A stretch of 64,000 bases of DNA, taken from assembly GCA_965221035.1 (NCBI GenBank), contig OZ244860.1, forward strand, positions 3,162,001 to 3,226,000. The letters are read 5' to 3'. The DNA is from UBA6522 sp965221035 (GTDB lineage Bacteria > Pseudomonadota > Gammaproteobacteria > Steroidobacterales > Rariloculaceae). The notes under the pieces were generated by a model. The model was not told the DNA's origin and searched no databases. It was given only the letters and a program-made list of their open reading frames with translations. The translations under genes were made by a program, and so were the position numbers. Below are positions 17,134 through 24,394 of the stretch, piece by piece; the first letter of the stretch is position 1, and the number at the start of each line of letters is the position of its first letter.

Positions 17134-17954
17134 GGCGTACCGTCCCGGACCGGTTCATTTCCCGTTTCGGCGTGTCGTGCAAGCAGCAGGCCGAGATTCG
17201 CGCTCAACCACTCGGCCAGGGCGCGCCGCGAGGGTCGTTCGTCACCCTCCAGGGCGGCGCCGGCGTCCAGGAGGTCCCGCAGGTTATCGATGTCCCGCCG
17301 AACGTCAAGCTCCTCGACGCTCCATCCGGCCTCAGAACAAAGGTCTCGTAGTTCCTGATAAAGCCAGGGTGTGCTCCAGCGCAACCCGCGCAGGTCCGGC
17401 CAGGGGCGCCGGGCGCCCATCAGCACCACGCCGCCGTCGCGGGCAGGCCCCAGTACGGCATCGGCGACGTGCAGCGCGGCAGCGGCCTGTTCCAGGTACG
17501 TGTCGTCCAGGGCGGGACAGTCCGTTCCCACGAACAGCAGGCTGGCGGCTCCTCGTCGGCGCAGTCCGGAGTCCACGCAATTGATGCGTTCTCCCAGGTT
17601 GCCGCCCTCCTGATCCACGAGTTCGAATGGCCCGCCGTGACGTGTAGAGAATTTCTCGGTGGTATCGTCGTCCGTGACTGCCGCTCGGAGAAAGGCGGAC
17701 TCCGTCACCCTGGTCGCGTTCGACTCCGAAACAAGCCATTCCCGGTCCCGCGGATCCGCCGGCGACAGGCACACGGGTCCTGGCCAGGCGAGCGCGTCTT
17801 CCAGCACGCAGTCGAGAAGGCGTTCAGCGGCCTGGGCCGCCAGGTCACCCACCTCGTCGGCAAGGCGCCGCTTGGCATTCGCAGGCGCCTTCAGCATGAC
17901 CGCGAGGGTTGGGTGGGTTGGCTCGGCCGTGCCGCCGTCAATCGGAATGTCCAT
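17130..17954 (-). CDS. Glycosyltransferase-like protein, TIGR04282/DUF2064-type
   Basis: A 274-residue protein of the class named rSAM/selenodomain-associated transferase 1, a nucleotidyl/glycosyl transferase fold related to CofC. Marks are LAVMLKAPANAKRRLA near the N-terminus, the FVGTDCPALDD acidic centre, and GPARDGGVVLMGARRP. It is first in the minus-strand operon and overlaps the flavoprotein start by 4 bases. The gene faces the ferredoxin gene across an 88-base divergent control region. Exact substrate unknown. Confidence 0.87.
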   Translation of the reverse strand: MDIPIDGGTAEPTHPTLAVMLKAPANAKRRLADEVGDLAAQAAERLLDCVLEDALAWPGPVCLSPADPRDREWLVSESNATRVTESAFLRAAVTDDDTTEKFSTRHGGPFELVDQEGGNLGERINCVDSGLRRRGAASLLFVGTDCPALDDTYLEQAAAALHVADAVLGPARDGGVVLMGARRPWPDLRGLRWSTPWLYQELRDLCSEAGWSVEELDVRRDIDNLRDLLDAGAALEGDERPSRRALAEWLSANLGLLLARHAETGNEPVRDGTP

Positions 17955-17981
17955 TTCTGCGGTATTGCCGGCCCGGGCCGG

Positions 17982-18010
17982 TTATCCTGAGGGCGCAACG
18001 GTAGTATAGT
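17982..18010 (+). promoter_or_regulatory. Candidate sigma-70 promoter for the ferredoxin gene
   Basis: A TATAGT -10 box (18005-18010, five of six consensus bases) lies 17 bases after TTATCC (17982-17987), a poor -35. It is 33 bases upstream of the ferredoxin ATG. Spacing is ideal but the weak -35 lowers confidence. Confidence 0.45.
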
Positions 18011-18042
18011 CCCCGCTTGCCCGGCATCCAGAGGTGTAGCAA

Positions 18043-18363
18043 ATGGCCAGATTGGTGGTGACTGATCGCGAGGGAGGTCAAATCGAAGTCGATGGCCAGA
18101 CCGGTTTATCGGTCATGGAAAACATTCGGGACCTGCAAGACAGCGTCGATGCCATTTGCGGCGGGCTGTGTTCCTGCGCGACCTGCCATGTCCATATCGA
18201 CCCGCAATGGTTGGACAAGTTGCCGCCCCGGCACGAAGAGGAAGACATGCTGGTCAGCGATTCCATGTACTTCGATCCCGAGCGGTCCCGGCTCAGTTGC
18301 CAGATCACGCTCACCGACGAGCTGGACGGACTGACGCTGACCGTGGCGCCGGAAGAGCTCTAG
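18043..18363 (+). CDS. [2Fe-2S] ferredoxin, adrenodoxin type
   Basis: A 106-residue electron carrier. Cluster ligands fit the adrenodoxin spacing C-x5-C-x2-C: Cys39, Cys45 and Cys48, with the fourth ligand Cys86 in SRLSCQI. An extra Cys43 is present. Proteins of this class pass single electrons to cytochromes P450 or serve Fe-S assembly as Fdx. No isc genes or P450 are in the window, so the partner is unknown. The start ATG follows AGGTG by 5 bases. Short tandem repeats begin at the stop codon. Confidence 0.92.
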   Translation: MARLVVTDREGGQIEVDGQTGLSVMENIRDLQDSVDAICGGLCSCATCHVHIDPQWLDKLPPRHEEEDMLVSDSMYFDPERSRLSCQITLTDELDGLTLTVAPEEL

Positions 18364-18424
18364 GGCCACGGAAGAGCTAAAGGGCCACAGCACTCTAGGG
18401 CCACAGCACTCTAGGGCCACAGCC
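18363..18424. repeat. 16-bp direct repeats between convergent genes
   Basis: Two identical 16-bp units, agggccacagcactct, lie at 18381-18396 and 18397-18412, followed by a partial third copy and preceded by a diverged copy at 18363-18380. The array spans the ferredoxin stop and supplies the TAG stop of the convergent membrane-protein gene. No terminator hairpin was recognised. Confidence 0.8.
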
Positions 18425-18968
18425 AACCGAACACACCGCCTGTCAGCAGGGCGTAGATCAGGGCATCTCCAAAGCCCTTGAGGATTGAGCTCCACGGGCG
18501 GCCGAACCAGATCGCGTCGGGTACCGTGCCGGTGGCGTACGCGAGCCAGGCGACCACGGAGGTGATTCGGAACACCTCCATGTACTGCGCGCCCGGGGCC
18601 AGCGACAGCCAGGCCACGTAGCCGACCAGTATCGCCACGGCCAGGTTGAACACAACGCTCAGCGCGATGCTGGGTCCCATGCTCGGCACGCCCCGGGAAA
18701 ATACCGTGATGATCCCCGCGGCGCCTTGTTCGAATGCCCTGCGCGCCCGTTCCTCCTTCATTTCCTCGTTCGAGGTGACGTGGGGAAACATGTACTGCCC
18801 CGGCGCGAGGTCCTGAGCCGCCAGATTGGCAAGCGTGCCTTCCTCGTCGGGCAGCGGCGACAGGTCCTTCTTGTGCCACGGCATCACCATCCAGATGAGC
18901 GCCGACGCGGCCCATACCAGCACGGCGGACAGCAGGACGGGGAGCGCGAGGGAAGCTGTCGTCATCAT
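18411..18968 (-). CDS. Integral membrane protein of unknown function (185 aa)
   Basis: Four hydrophobic segments are visible, at about residues 6-28, 100-122, 130-147 and 165-184, so this is an inner-membrane protein. The first loop is charged and contains DKKDLSPLPDEEG-like sequence (HKKDLSPLPDEEGTL) and an EEMKEERARRAF helix. I do not recognise the family. A GGAG lies 10 bases upstream of the first ATG; a second ATG follows at once. Its C-terminal codons run into the 16-bp repeats. It is divergent from the porin gene and shares the upstream region. Confidence 0.75.
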   Translation of the reverse strand: MMTTASLALPVLLSAVLVWAASALIWMVMPWHKKDLSPLPDEEGTLANLAAQDLAPGQYMFPHVTSNEEMKEERARRAFEQGAAGIITVFSRGVPSMGPSIALSVVFNLAVAILVGYVAWLSLAPGAQYMEVFRITSVVAWLAYATGTVPDAIWFGRPWSSILKGFGDALIYALLTGGVFGWLWP

Positions 18969-19148
18969 GGCAATTCATCTCCTGCGAGTCCGGACACGGC
19001 CCTGATCATAGACCGGTAACGGACTTCCCGATAGTCCTGCGCAGTCCTGCGCCGTTGTGGTGCCGCTGTTGTGCCACGTTGGTGCGCATGTCCTCGCCCC
19101 AATTTGGGTCGAATCCATAACTTTCTGAAAACAATGGAAAAGAATGTT

Positions 19149-19166
19149 TTGGCACGGATAGTGCAT
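19149..19166 (+). promoter_or_regulatory. Sigma-54 (RpoN) promoter of the porin-glnK-amtB unit
   Basis: TTGGCACG-N4-GTGCAT matches the -24/-12 consensus TTGGCACG-N4-TTGCA with correct GG to GC spacing and one mismatch at the -12 element. It lies 42 bases before the porin ATG. Nearby TTGGTGCG-like sequence at 19078-19088 could be half of an NtrC site, though that is weak. RpoN/NtrC control is the known mode for glnK-amtB in proteobacteria. Confidence 0.75.
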
Positions 19167-19207
19167 CAGTTGGCTGTCGATTCGAATCAACCCAGGAGGA
19201 TTAAGCA

Positions 19208-19837
19208 ATGGTGATTCCACGATATTTGGTTTTGCTCGGTTTCACGGCTTTGCCGGCGGTATCGTCGGCCCAGGTTTCCGCCAATTTCGGCATGGTCAGC
19301 GACTACATCTACCGCGGCATTTTTCAGTCGAGTTCTTCGGCCTCCGCGGGGCTGGACTTTGAGCACGACAGCGGGTTCTACATCGGAACCTGGGGCGCGG
19401 ATGTCGGACAGGGTATCGAGACCGACCTGTACTTCGGCATCGGCGGTTCCGCGGGCGACCTCGGCTGGGGCGTCGGCTATACCGGGTACTACTACACCGA
19501 CGACTGGGACGACACCTACGAGGAATTCAATGTCGGCGTCAGCTACGGCGGTCTGGCGCTGGATGTCGCGGTCGGCGAGTGGGGCGGATTCGGCGCGCCC
19601 GAGGACTATTCCTTCGCTTCACTGAGCTACGGCTTCGAGAGCGGCGCCTACATCACCTTCGGCAGCTTCGGCCAGGACTTCGACGGCAGTTACGGAGAAT
19701 TCGGCTACGGATTCGACTTCAACGGCGTCGACCTGTCCATGGCGTTGGTTGCCAGCAGCGATCTCAGCCCGAGCCAGGACGGCGGCGACATCGCCCTGGT
19801 CTTCGGAGTGACCAAGGGCATTGCGTTCGGTGAATGA
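19208..19837 (+). CDS. TorF-family putative outer-membrane porin
   Basis: A 209-residue beta-rich protein with a signal peptide cleaved near residue 21 (VSSAQVSA). It shows the family opening in which VSDYIYRGIFQSSSSAS follows the mature N-terminus, then alternating aromatic and glycine-rich strands, and ends in short aromatic or hydrophobic beta-strands. This is the TIGR02001/TorF type. A near-perfect AGGAGG lies 8 bases before the ATG. It is the first gene after the sigma-54 promoter and 44 bases ahead of glnK, which suggests a role in uptake of nitrogen compounds across the outer membrane under nitrogen limitation. Confidence 0.87.
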   Translation: MVIPRYLVLLGFTALPAVSSAQVSANFGMVSDYIYRGIFQSSSSASAGLDFEHDSGFYIGTWGADVGQGIETDLYFGIGGSAGDLGWGVGYTGYYYTDDWDDTYEEFNVGVSYGGLALDVAVGEWGGFGAPEDYSFASLSYGFESGAYITFGSFGQDFDGSYGEFGYGFDFNGVDLSMALVASSDLSPSQDGGDIALVFGVTKGIAFGE

Positions 19838-19881
19838 GAGACGGATTTTCCTGAACACCAGAGAGGACAAGAGGTGACGCT

Positions 19882-20220
19882 ATGAAACTCATCACGTCAG
19901 TGATCAAGCCCTTCAAGCTGGAGGACGTCCGACAGGCGCTGGCCGAGGCGGGCGTGCAGGGCATGACCGTGACCGAGGTCAAGGGCTTCGGTCGGCAGAA
20001 GGGGCACACGGAGCTTTACCGGGGCGCTGAATACTCGGTGGACTTCGTGCCGAAGACGAAGATCGAAGCGGCGGTGGCCGACGGACTTGTGGATGCGGCG
20101 GTGGAGGCGATCATCGCTTCCGCGAGCACCGGTTCCATCGGCGACGGCAAGGTTTTCGTATCCGAGTTGATACAGGCCACGCGGATTCGCACCGGCGAGA
20201 CCGGCGACCAGGCGCTGTAA
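19882..20220 (+). CDS. glnK: PII nitrogen regulatory protein
   Basis: A 112-residue trimeric signal protein that senses 2-oxoglutarate, ATP/ADP and, through uridylylation, glutamine. The T-loop contains the target tyrosine Tyr51 in GAEYSVDF; the preceding KGHTELYRG and the B-loop TGSIGDGKVFV are intact, as is the C-terminal RIRTGETGDQAL. Placement just before amtB (18 bases) identifies it as GlnK in role: it plugs the AmtB channel when ammonium is plentiful. The RBS lies in a purine-rich stretch upstream of the ATG. Confidence 0.95.
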   Translation: MKLITSVIKPFKLEDVRQALAEAGVQGMTVTEVKGFGRQKGHTELYRGAEYSVDFVPKTKIEAAVADGLVDAAVEAIIASASTGSIGDGKVFVSELIQATRIRTGETGDQAL

Positions 20221-20238
20221 ACAGGAGGAGAAACCAAA

Positions 20239-21486
20239 ATGGAAATTGCGGAACTCAGCTACGCGCTGGACACATTTTATTTCCTCGTCATGGGCGCGCT
20301 GGTCATGTGGATGGCCGCGGGTTTCACCATGCTCGAGGCGGGTTTGGTGCGGGCCAAGAACACGGCCGAGATTCTCACCAAGAATGTCGGCCTGTACTCC
20401 ATCGCCTGCATCATGTACATGTTGTGCGGTTACGGAATCATGTACGGCGACGGCAATGGCGTGATTCCCGGAATCGGCATGCTGACCGGGGCGGACAACG
20501 CCGCCGCGGACGTCATCGCCGGGGGCGACGATGCGCCCTACTACTCCGGCCTGTCGGACTTCTTCTTCCAGGTGGTGTTCGTGGCAACCGCCATGTCCAT
20601 CGTCTCCGGCGCGGTGGCGGAACGCATGAAACTGTGGTCGTTCTTCGCCTTCGCCGTGATCCTCACCGGCTTCATCTATCCCATCCAGGGTTACTGGAAG
20701 TGGGGCGGCGGCTGGCTGGACGCGGCCGGGTTCCTGGATTTCGCGGGATCGGGCGTGGTGCACATGTGTGGCGGCGCGGCGGCGCTTGCGGGCGTCCTGC
20801 TGCTGGGCGCGCGCAAGGGCAAGTACGGTCCGTCGGGTGAAGTCCGGGCGATTCCGGGCGCCAATTTGCCGCTTTCGGCGTTGGGAACCCTGATTCTCTG
20901 GCTCGGCTGGTTCGGATTCAACGGCGGTTCCGAGCTGATGATTTCCAACGTCGACGAAGCCAATGCCGTCTCGCTGGTCATTGTCAACACCAACATGGCC
21001 GCCGCGGGCGGACTGGTGGCAGCCCTGGTGACGGCGCGGCTCTGGTTCGGCAAGGCGGACCTGACCATGGCGCTCAACGGCGCCCTGGCGGGCCTTGTGG
21101 CCATCACCGCGGAGCCGTTGACACCGGAGCCGCTGGCGGCCACGGTCATCGGCGCGATCGGCGGTGCGATCGTGGTGGTATCAATCGTGATGCTCGACCG
21201 CAAGCTGAAGATCGACGATCCCGTCGGTGCCATCTCCGTTCACGGCGTGGTCGGCATCTGGGGACTGATTGCGGTGTGCTTCACCAATCCGGACTCGACG
21301 GTCGGCGCCCAGTTGCTCGGCATCGTCTCGATTTTCGCATGGGTCTTCCTGACCAGTCTCGCGGTCTGGTACGTCCTTGCGAAGGCATTGGGCATCCGCG
21401 TCTCCGAGCAGGAGGAGTACGAAGGCGTGGACATCGGCGAGTGCGGCGTGGAAGCCTATCCCGAGTTCGTCGAAGCTCCCGAGTAA
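20239..21486 (+). CDS. amtB: Ammonium transporter
   Basis: A 415-residue inner-membrane ammonium channel with eleven predicted helices. The twin pore histidines are His175 (GVVHMCGG) and His335 (ISVHGVVGIWG), and the signature region FGFNGGSELMISN is present. The C-terminal cytoplasmic tail is short and acidic and would meet GlnK. No cleaved signal peptide is evident; helix 1 begins near residue 10. A strong AGGAGG precedes the ATG. It ends the porin-glnK-amtB unit and is followed by a hairpin terminator. Confidence 0.96.
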   Translation: MEIAELSYALDTFYFLVMGALVMWMAAGFTMLEAGLVRAKNTAEILTKNVGLYSIACIMYMLCGYGIMYGDGNGVIPGIGMLTGADNAAADVIAGGDDAPYYSGLSDFFFQVVFVATAMSIVSGAVAERMKLWSFFAFAVILTGFIYPIQGYWKWGGGWLDAAGFLDFAGSGVVHMCGGAAALAGVLLLGARKGKYGPSGEVRAIPGANLPLSALGTLILWLGWFGFNGGSELMISNVDEANAVSLVIVNTNMAAAGGLVAALVTARLWFGKADLTMALNGALAGLVAITAEPLTPEPLAATVIGAIGGAIVVVSIVMLDRKLKIDDPVGAISVHGVVGIWGLIAVCFTNPDSTVGAQLLGIVSIFAWVFLTSLAVWYVLAKALGIRVSEQEEYEGVDIGECGVEAYPEFVEAPE

Positions 21487-21511
21487 CCTCTCTCGGAAGC
21501 AGCCACTTGAA

Positions 21512-21537
21512 AGCCGCAGCCCTTCGGGGCTGCGGCT
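21512..21537 (+). terminator. UUCG-loop hairpin after amtB
   Basis: A perfect 11-bp GC-rich stem, AGCCGCAGCCC paired with its complement, closes on a TTCG tetraloop 25 bases after the amtB stop. The following sequence is only modestly T-rich, so it may act as an intrinsic terminator or as an mRNA 3' end block. Confidence 0.75.
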
Positions 21538-21640
21538 ACACCTGTTCAGAGGTTTCCTCTTCTCTTCCGCTGAGTGCTCCCGTCACAGCACAAGAAAATT
21601 GGTCTGCCTGTGGCACGACACCCGTGATGCAGGCGCGGTT

Positions 21641-21817
21641 TCAACCTCTGGCCTGACGTCCCGTGAAGCCTTCGAAAAGGCCCTCGATTCGCGCCATGCG
21701 TTCCCGCAGGGCACCGACATCGCGGCGAATTTCGCGCAGACCACTGTCCAGCGCCCGCCAAAGACCGATGCCGGTCCCGACGATGGCCAGAATGATGGTG
21801 ATCGTGTCGAAATCCAT
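21641..21817 (-). CDS. Small membrane-anchored coiled-coil protein (58 aa)
   Basis: Opens with MDFDTITIILAIVGTGIGLW, a single membrane helix, then a charged heptad-like helix LREIRRDVGALRERMARIEGLFEGF and ends shortly after. This helix-plus-coil layout, with the RERMARIEGLFEGF stretch, recurs in small proteobacterial proteins of unknown function. It lies 88 bases downstream of the SDR gene on the same strand. The ribosome-binding site is weak. No function is assigned. Confidence 0.55.
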   Translation of the reverse strand: MDFDTITIILAIVGTGIGLWRALDSGLREIRRDVGALRERMARIEGLFEGFTGRQARG

Positions 21818-21905
21818 GGCGAAAGATTACCATGAGCGGTGTCCGTGAAGGACGACCAAATCTGTACGAAACGCCCGGATTCACGGCGCCGCGCCGATAT
21901 GATCC

Positions 21906-22667
21906 CTACAGCCGCAAGCCGCCGTCAATATCCAGCACGCGGCCGTTCATATAGTCGTTTTCCAGCAGGTAGATAGCCGCGTGGGCGATCTCTTCAGGTT
22001 CGCATAGTCGTCCGGCGGGGATCCCGGCGGCGATTTTCTCCAGAATCTCCGGTTTCATGCTGGCGACCATTTCCGTCTTCACGAAACCGGGAGCGATGGC
22101 GTTGACGCGGATGCCGTGTCTCGCCAACTCCTTGGCCCAGACCACGGTCAGCGCGGCCACACCCGCCTTGGCGGCCGAATAATTGCTTTGCCCGAAGTTG
22201 CCCGCCCTGGAGACGCTGGACAGGTTGATGATGCAGCCGCGGTTGCCCAGGCGGATCATGTGGGCGGCGGCCTCTCGGCCACACAGGAAGACTCCGGTCA
22301 GGTTGACATCGATGACCGCCTGCCATTGCTCCAGGCCGAGCTTGTCGACGATCTCGCCGTCCCGGGCCTTCACCAGCAGGCCGTCGCGCAGTATTCCCGC
22401 GTTGTTGATCAGTACATCCAGCCGCCCGGTTTCTGCGACAACCCGCTCGAACAACCCCTCGACCGCGGTTTCCTCTCTGACATCCGCCGCATGGCATCCG
22501 ACTTCCGCGCCAAGCGCCTCGCATGCGCGCTGCGTCTTGACGAGACTCGCGGTGTCGAGATCCACCAGGACCAGCCTTGCGCCGCGCGCGGCCAACCCCC
22601 GGGCCATTGCCGCTCCCAGGCCCCGCGCCGCGCCGGTGATCAGAACGACGCTGTCTTTAAGTTTCAT
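21906..22667 (-). CDS. Short-chain dehydrogenase/reductase, FabG-like
   Basis: A 253-residue Rossmann-fold oxidoreductase. The cofactor motif TGAARGLG is at residues 11-18, NNAG at 88-91, and the catalytic Ser150, Tyr163 and Lys167 are in place (NLSSVSRAG, SNYSAAKAGV). The acidic residue at the end of strand 2 (VDLD) suggests NAD(H) rather than NADP(H). It resembles 3-oxoacyl-ACP reductases and acetoacetyl-CoA reductases, but no acyl carrier or PHA gene is nearby, so the substrate is open. Its ATG overlaps the ModF-like stop as ATGA, indicating coupled translation. Confidence 0.88.
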   Translation of the reverse strand: MKLKDSVVLITGAARGLGAAMARGLAARGARLVLVDLDTASLVKTQRACEALGAEVGCHAADVREETAVEGLFERVVAETGRLDVLINNAGILRDGLLVKARDGEIVDKLGLEQWQAVIDVNLTGVFLCGREAAAHMIRLGNRGCIINLSSVSRAGNFGQSNYSAAKAGVAALTVVWAKELARHGIRVNAIAPGFVKTEMVASMKPEILEKIAAGIPAGRLCEPEEIAHAAIYLLENDYMNGRVLDIDGGLRL

Positions 22668-24211
22668 TGCCGGGTTCTCCGTAGGTCATGGGCTTGATGG
22701 TCCGGCGTTTCCAAGACGCCGGATCCGGCGATCCTGCCGTCCGCAAGCTCCAGCAGCCGGTTGAACGGCGGAGGCGTTTCGTCCAGGTGGCTCGCCGAAA
22801 CCAGCTGCGTGCCCCGGGCGACGATCTGCTCCAGTTCCCGGCTGACAAGCTTCCGGTTGTCCCGGTCCAGACCTTCCCACGGTTCGTCCAGCAACAGGAC
22901 CCGCGGCCCGTGCACCACCGCGCGGGCGATCAGCACCCGGCGCAACTGTCCGTAGGACAGCGTCCGGATGTTGCGGTCCGCCAGGTCCACCAGCCTGAAC
23001 TGCTCCAGCAGTTCGTCCACCAGGGCGGTTTCGGCGGCGGTCATGCGGCGCGTCTGCCCGATGCTCGAATCGAAGCCGGAATAGATGCACTGACGCGCCG
23101 TGGACGGGTACCAGTATCCGGCCTGCAATTCGGGCGACACCCACGCGACCTGCCGGCGCAGATCCCACACATTGTCCGGGTTGTCGATACCCGGAAAGCG
23201 GATCGAGCCGCCCAGCGCGGGACGCAGCTGGCCATGAAGCATGCGCAGGAACGTGCTCTTGCCGGCGCCGTTGTGCCCGCGAACCAGCCAGTGCTCTCCC
23301 CGGCAAAGACGCCAGTCGATACCCCTCAGCACGGGTCGCTCGTCCAGCCAGACATCGCCCCCCGCAACTTCGATGATCGCGTCGGGATTCGCCTCCGCCG
23401 ACTTTTCGACCGCCCTGGCCGTGCCGGAGTCGGTCCGCTTCGGGCTTGCCATGGCGGCGGACCCGGCCGCAACCGCGCCGGATTCCACGATGCGGCCGTC
23501 GACAATGCGCAGCAGCCGGTTGATGCAATGGGGCAGGTCCCGGGCATCGTGATATGAACACATGACGGTAGTGTGCGCGCTGATGCGGTCGATGGTTTCC
23601 TTGAGCTTGCGCCGCGAAAAGTCGTCCAGGCCCGCCGCAGGTTCGTCCAGTATCAGGACTTCGGGCTCGAATCCCAGGCCGCGGGCGATGAGCACGCGCC
23701 GCTGCTCGCCGCGGGACAACTCCAGGAACGGACGCTGCGCCAGGTGCGACAGGCCGAGTTCGTCCAGGATATGCGTGGCGCGCTTGAAGTCTTCGGGCGC
23801 CGGGTCGCGCCGGGTCACGTCGGTGCGGTAGAGGCCTGAGAGCACGACTTCCACGGCGGGAAAATTCCATTTCCGCTGCGTATAGAGGTCCTGGAGTTCA
23901 TGGCCCACCAGGGTGATCCGCTCCAGCGCCTGAACGGCGTCGACCTGCAGGCCGCTGCCGAAATCGTATCGGCGGGTGCCGTGTCCCTCGTTGGGCCAAA
24001 GCTGTCCCGCGACCAGCTTGAGAAAGCTCGTCTTGCCGCTGCCGTTGGCGCCGGTGACGGCCCAGTGCTCTCCCGCAACCAGCACCCAGCGGATGTCGTG
24101 CAGCACGGTGCGACCGAGCCTGTTCACGGCCACGCCGTTCAGTTGCACGATGGGACGATGACGGCCCGGGCTTGGCGGGTCGGCGCCACGGTCTGGGCTC
24201 GCGCGAATCAT
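22664..24211 (-). CDS. Tandem ABC ATPase, ModF-like
   Basis: A 515-residue cytoplasmic protein with two complete ABC nucleotide-binding domains and no membrane segment. Domain 1: Walker A GANGSGKT at 54-61, signature LSRGEQRRV and Walker B VLILDEPAAGLD. Domain 2: GHNGAGKST, LSYGQLRRV and VLLLDEPWEGLD. The layout fits ModF (PhrA)-type proteins linked to molybdate. The frame is open 75 codons upstream, overlapping the divergent gene, but that extension looks non-coding. I place the start at ATG 24211, where TATAAT ends 7 bases earlier. It is followed by the FabG-like gene with a 4-base overlap. Confidence 0.82.
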   Translation of the reverse strand: MIRASPDRGADPPSPGRHRPIVQLNGVAVNRLGRTVLHDIRWVLVAGEHWAVTGANGSGKTSFLKLVAGQLWPNEGHGTRRYDFGSGLQVDAVQALERITLVGHELQDLYTQRKWNFPAVEVVLSGLYRTDVTRRDPAPEDFKRATHILDELGLSHLAQRPFLELSRGEQRRVLIARGLGFEPEVLILDEPAAGLDDFSRRKLKETIDRISAHTTVMCSYHDARDLPHCINRLLRIVDGRIVESGAVAAGSAAMASPKRTDSGTARAVEKSAEANPDAIIEVAGGDVWLDERPVLRGIDWRLCRGEHWLVRGHNGAGKSTFLRMLHGQLRPALGGSIRFPGIDNPDNVWDLRRQVAWVSPELQAGYWYPSTARQCIYSGFDSSIGQTRRMTAAETALVDELLEQFRLVDLADRNIRTLSYGQLRRVLIARAVVHGPRVLLLDEPWEGLDRDNRKLVSRELEQIVARGTQLVSASHLDETPPPFNRLLELADGRIAGSGVLETPDHQAHDLRRTRQ

Positions 24212-24218
24212 CGCGCGG

Positions 24219-24224
24219 ATTATA
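24219..24224 (-). promoter_or_regulatory. TATAAT -10 box immediately upstream of the ModF-like gene
   Basis: A perfect TATAAT on the minus strand is separated by 7 bases from the proposed ATG. Transcription would then begin at or next to the A of the start codon, the geometry of leaderless mRNAs. No good -35 lies 16-18 bases upstream. Positions may be off by one base. Confidence 0.45.
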
Positions 24225-24394
24225 CGACCAAATCTCGCGACGAAACGCCAACGGTCAATTCGGGATAAGATGGGCCAGCGCCCGAAGACCGGCTTCGCCT
24301 TGCGCGCCGGTCGGTGAGCCATTGCAGCATTCCGGTCCCCCATGTGGTCTAACCAGTCGAAATCCAGACACTTCATTCGGCTGATGGCGCCATC

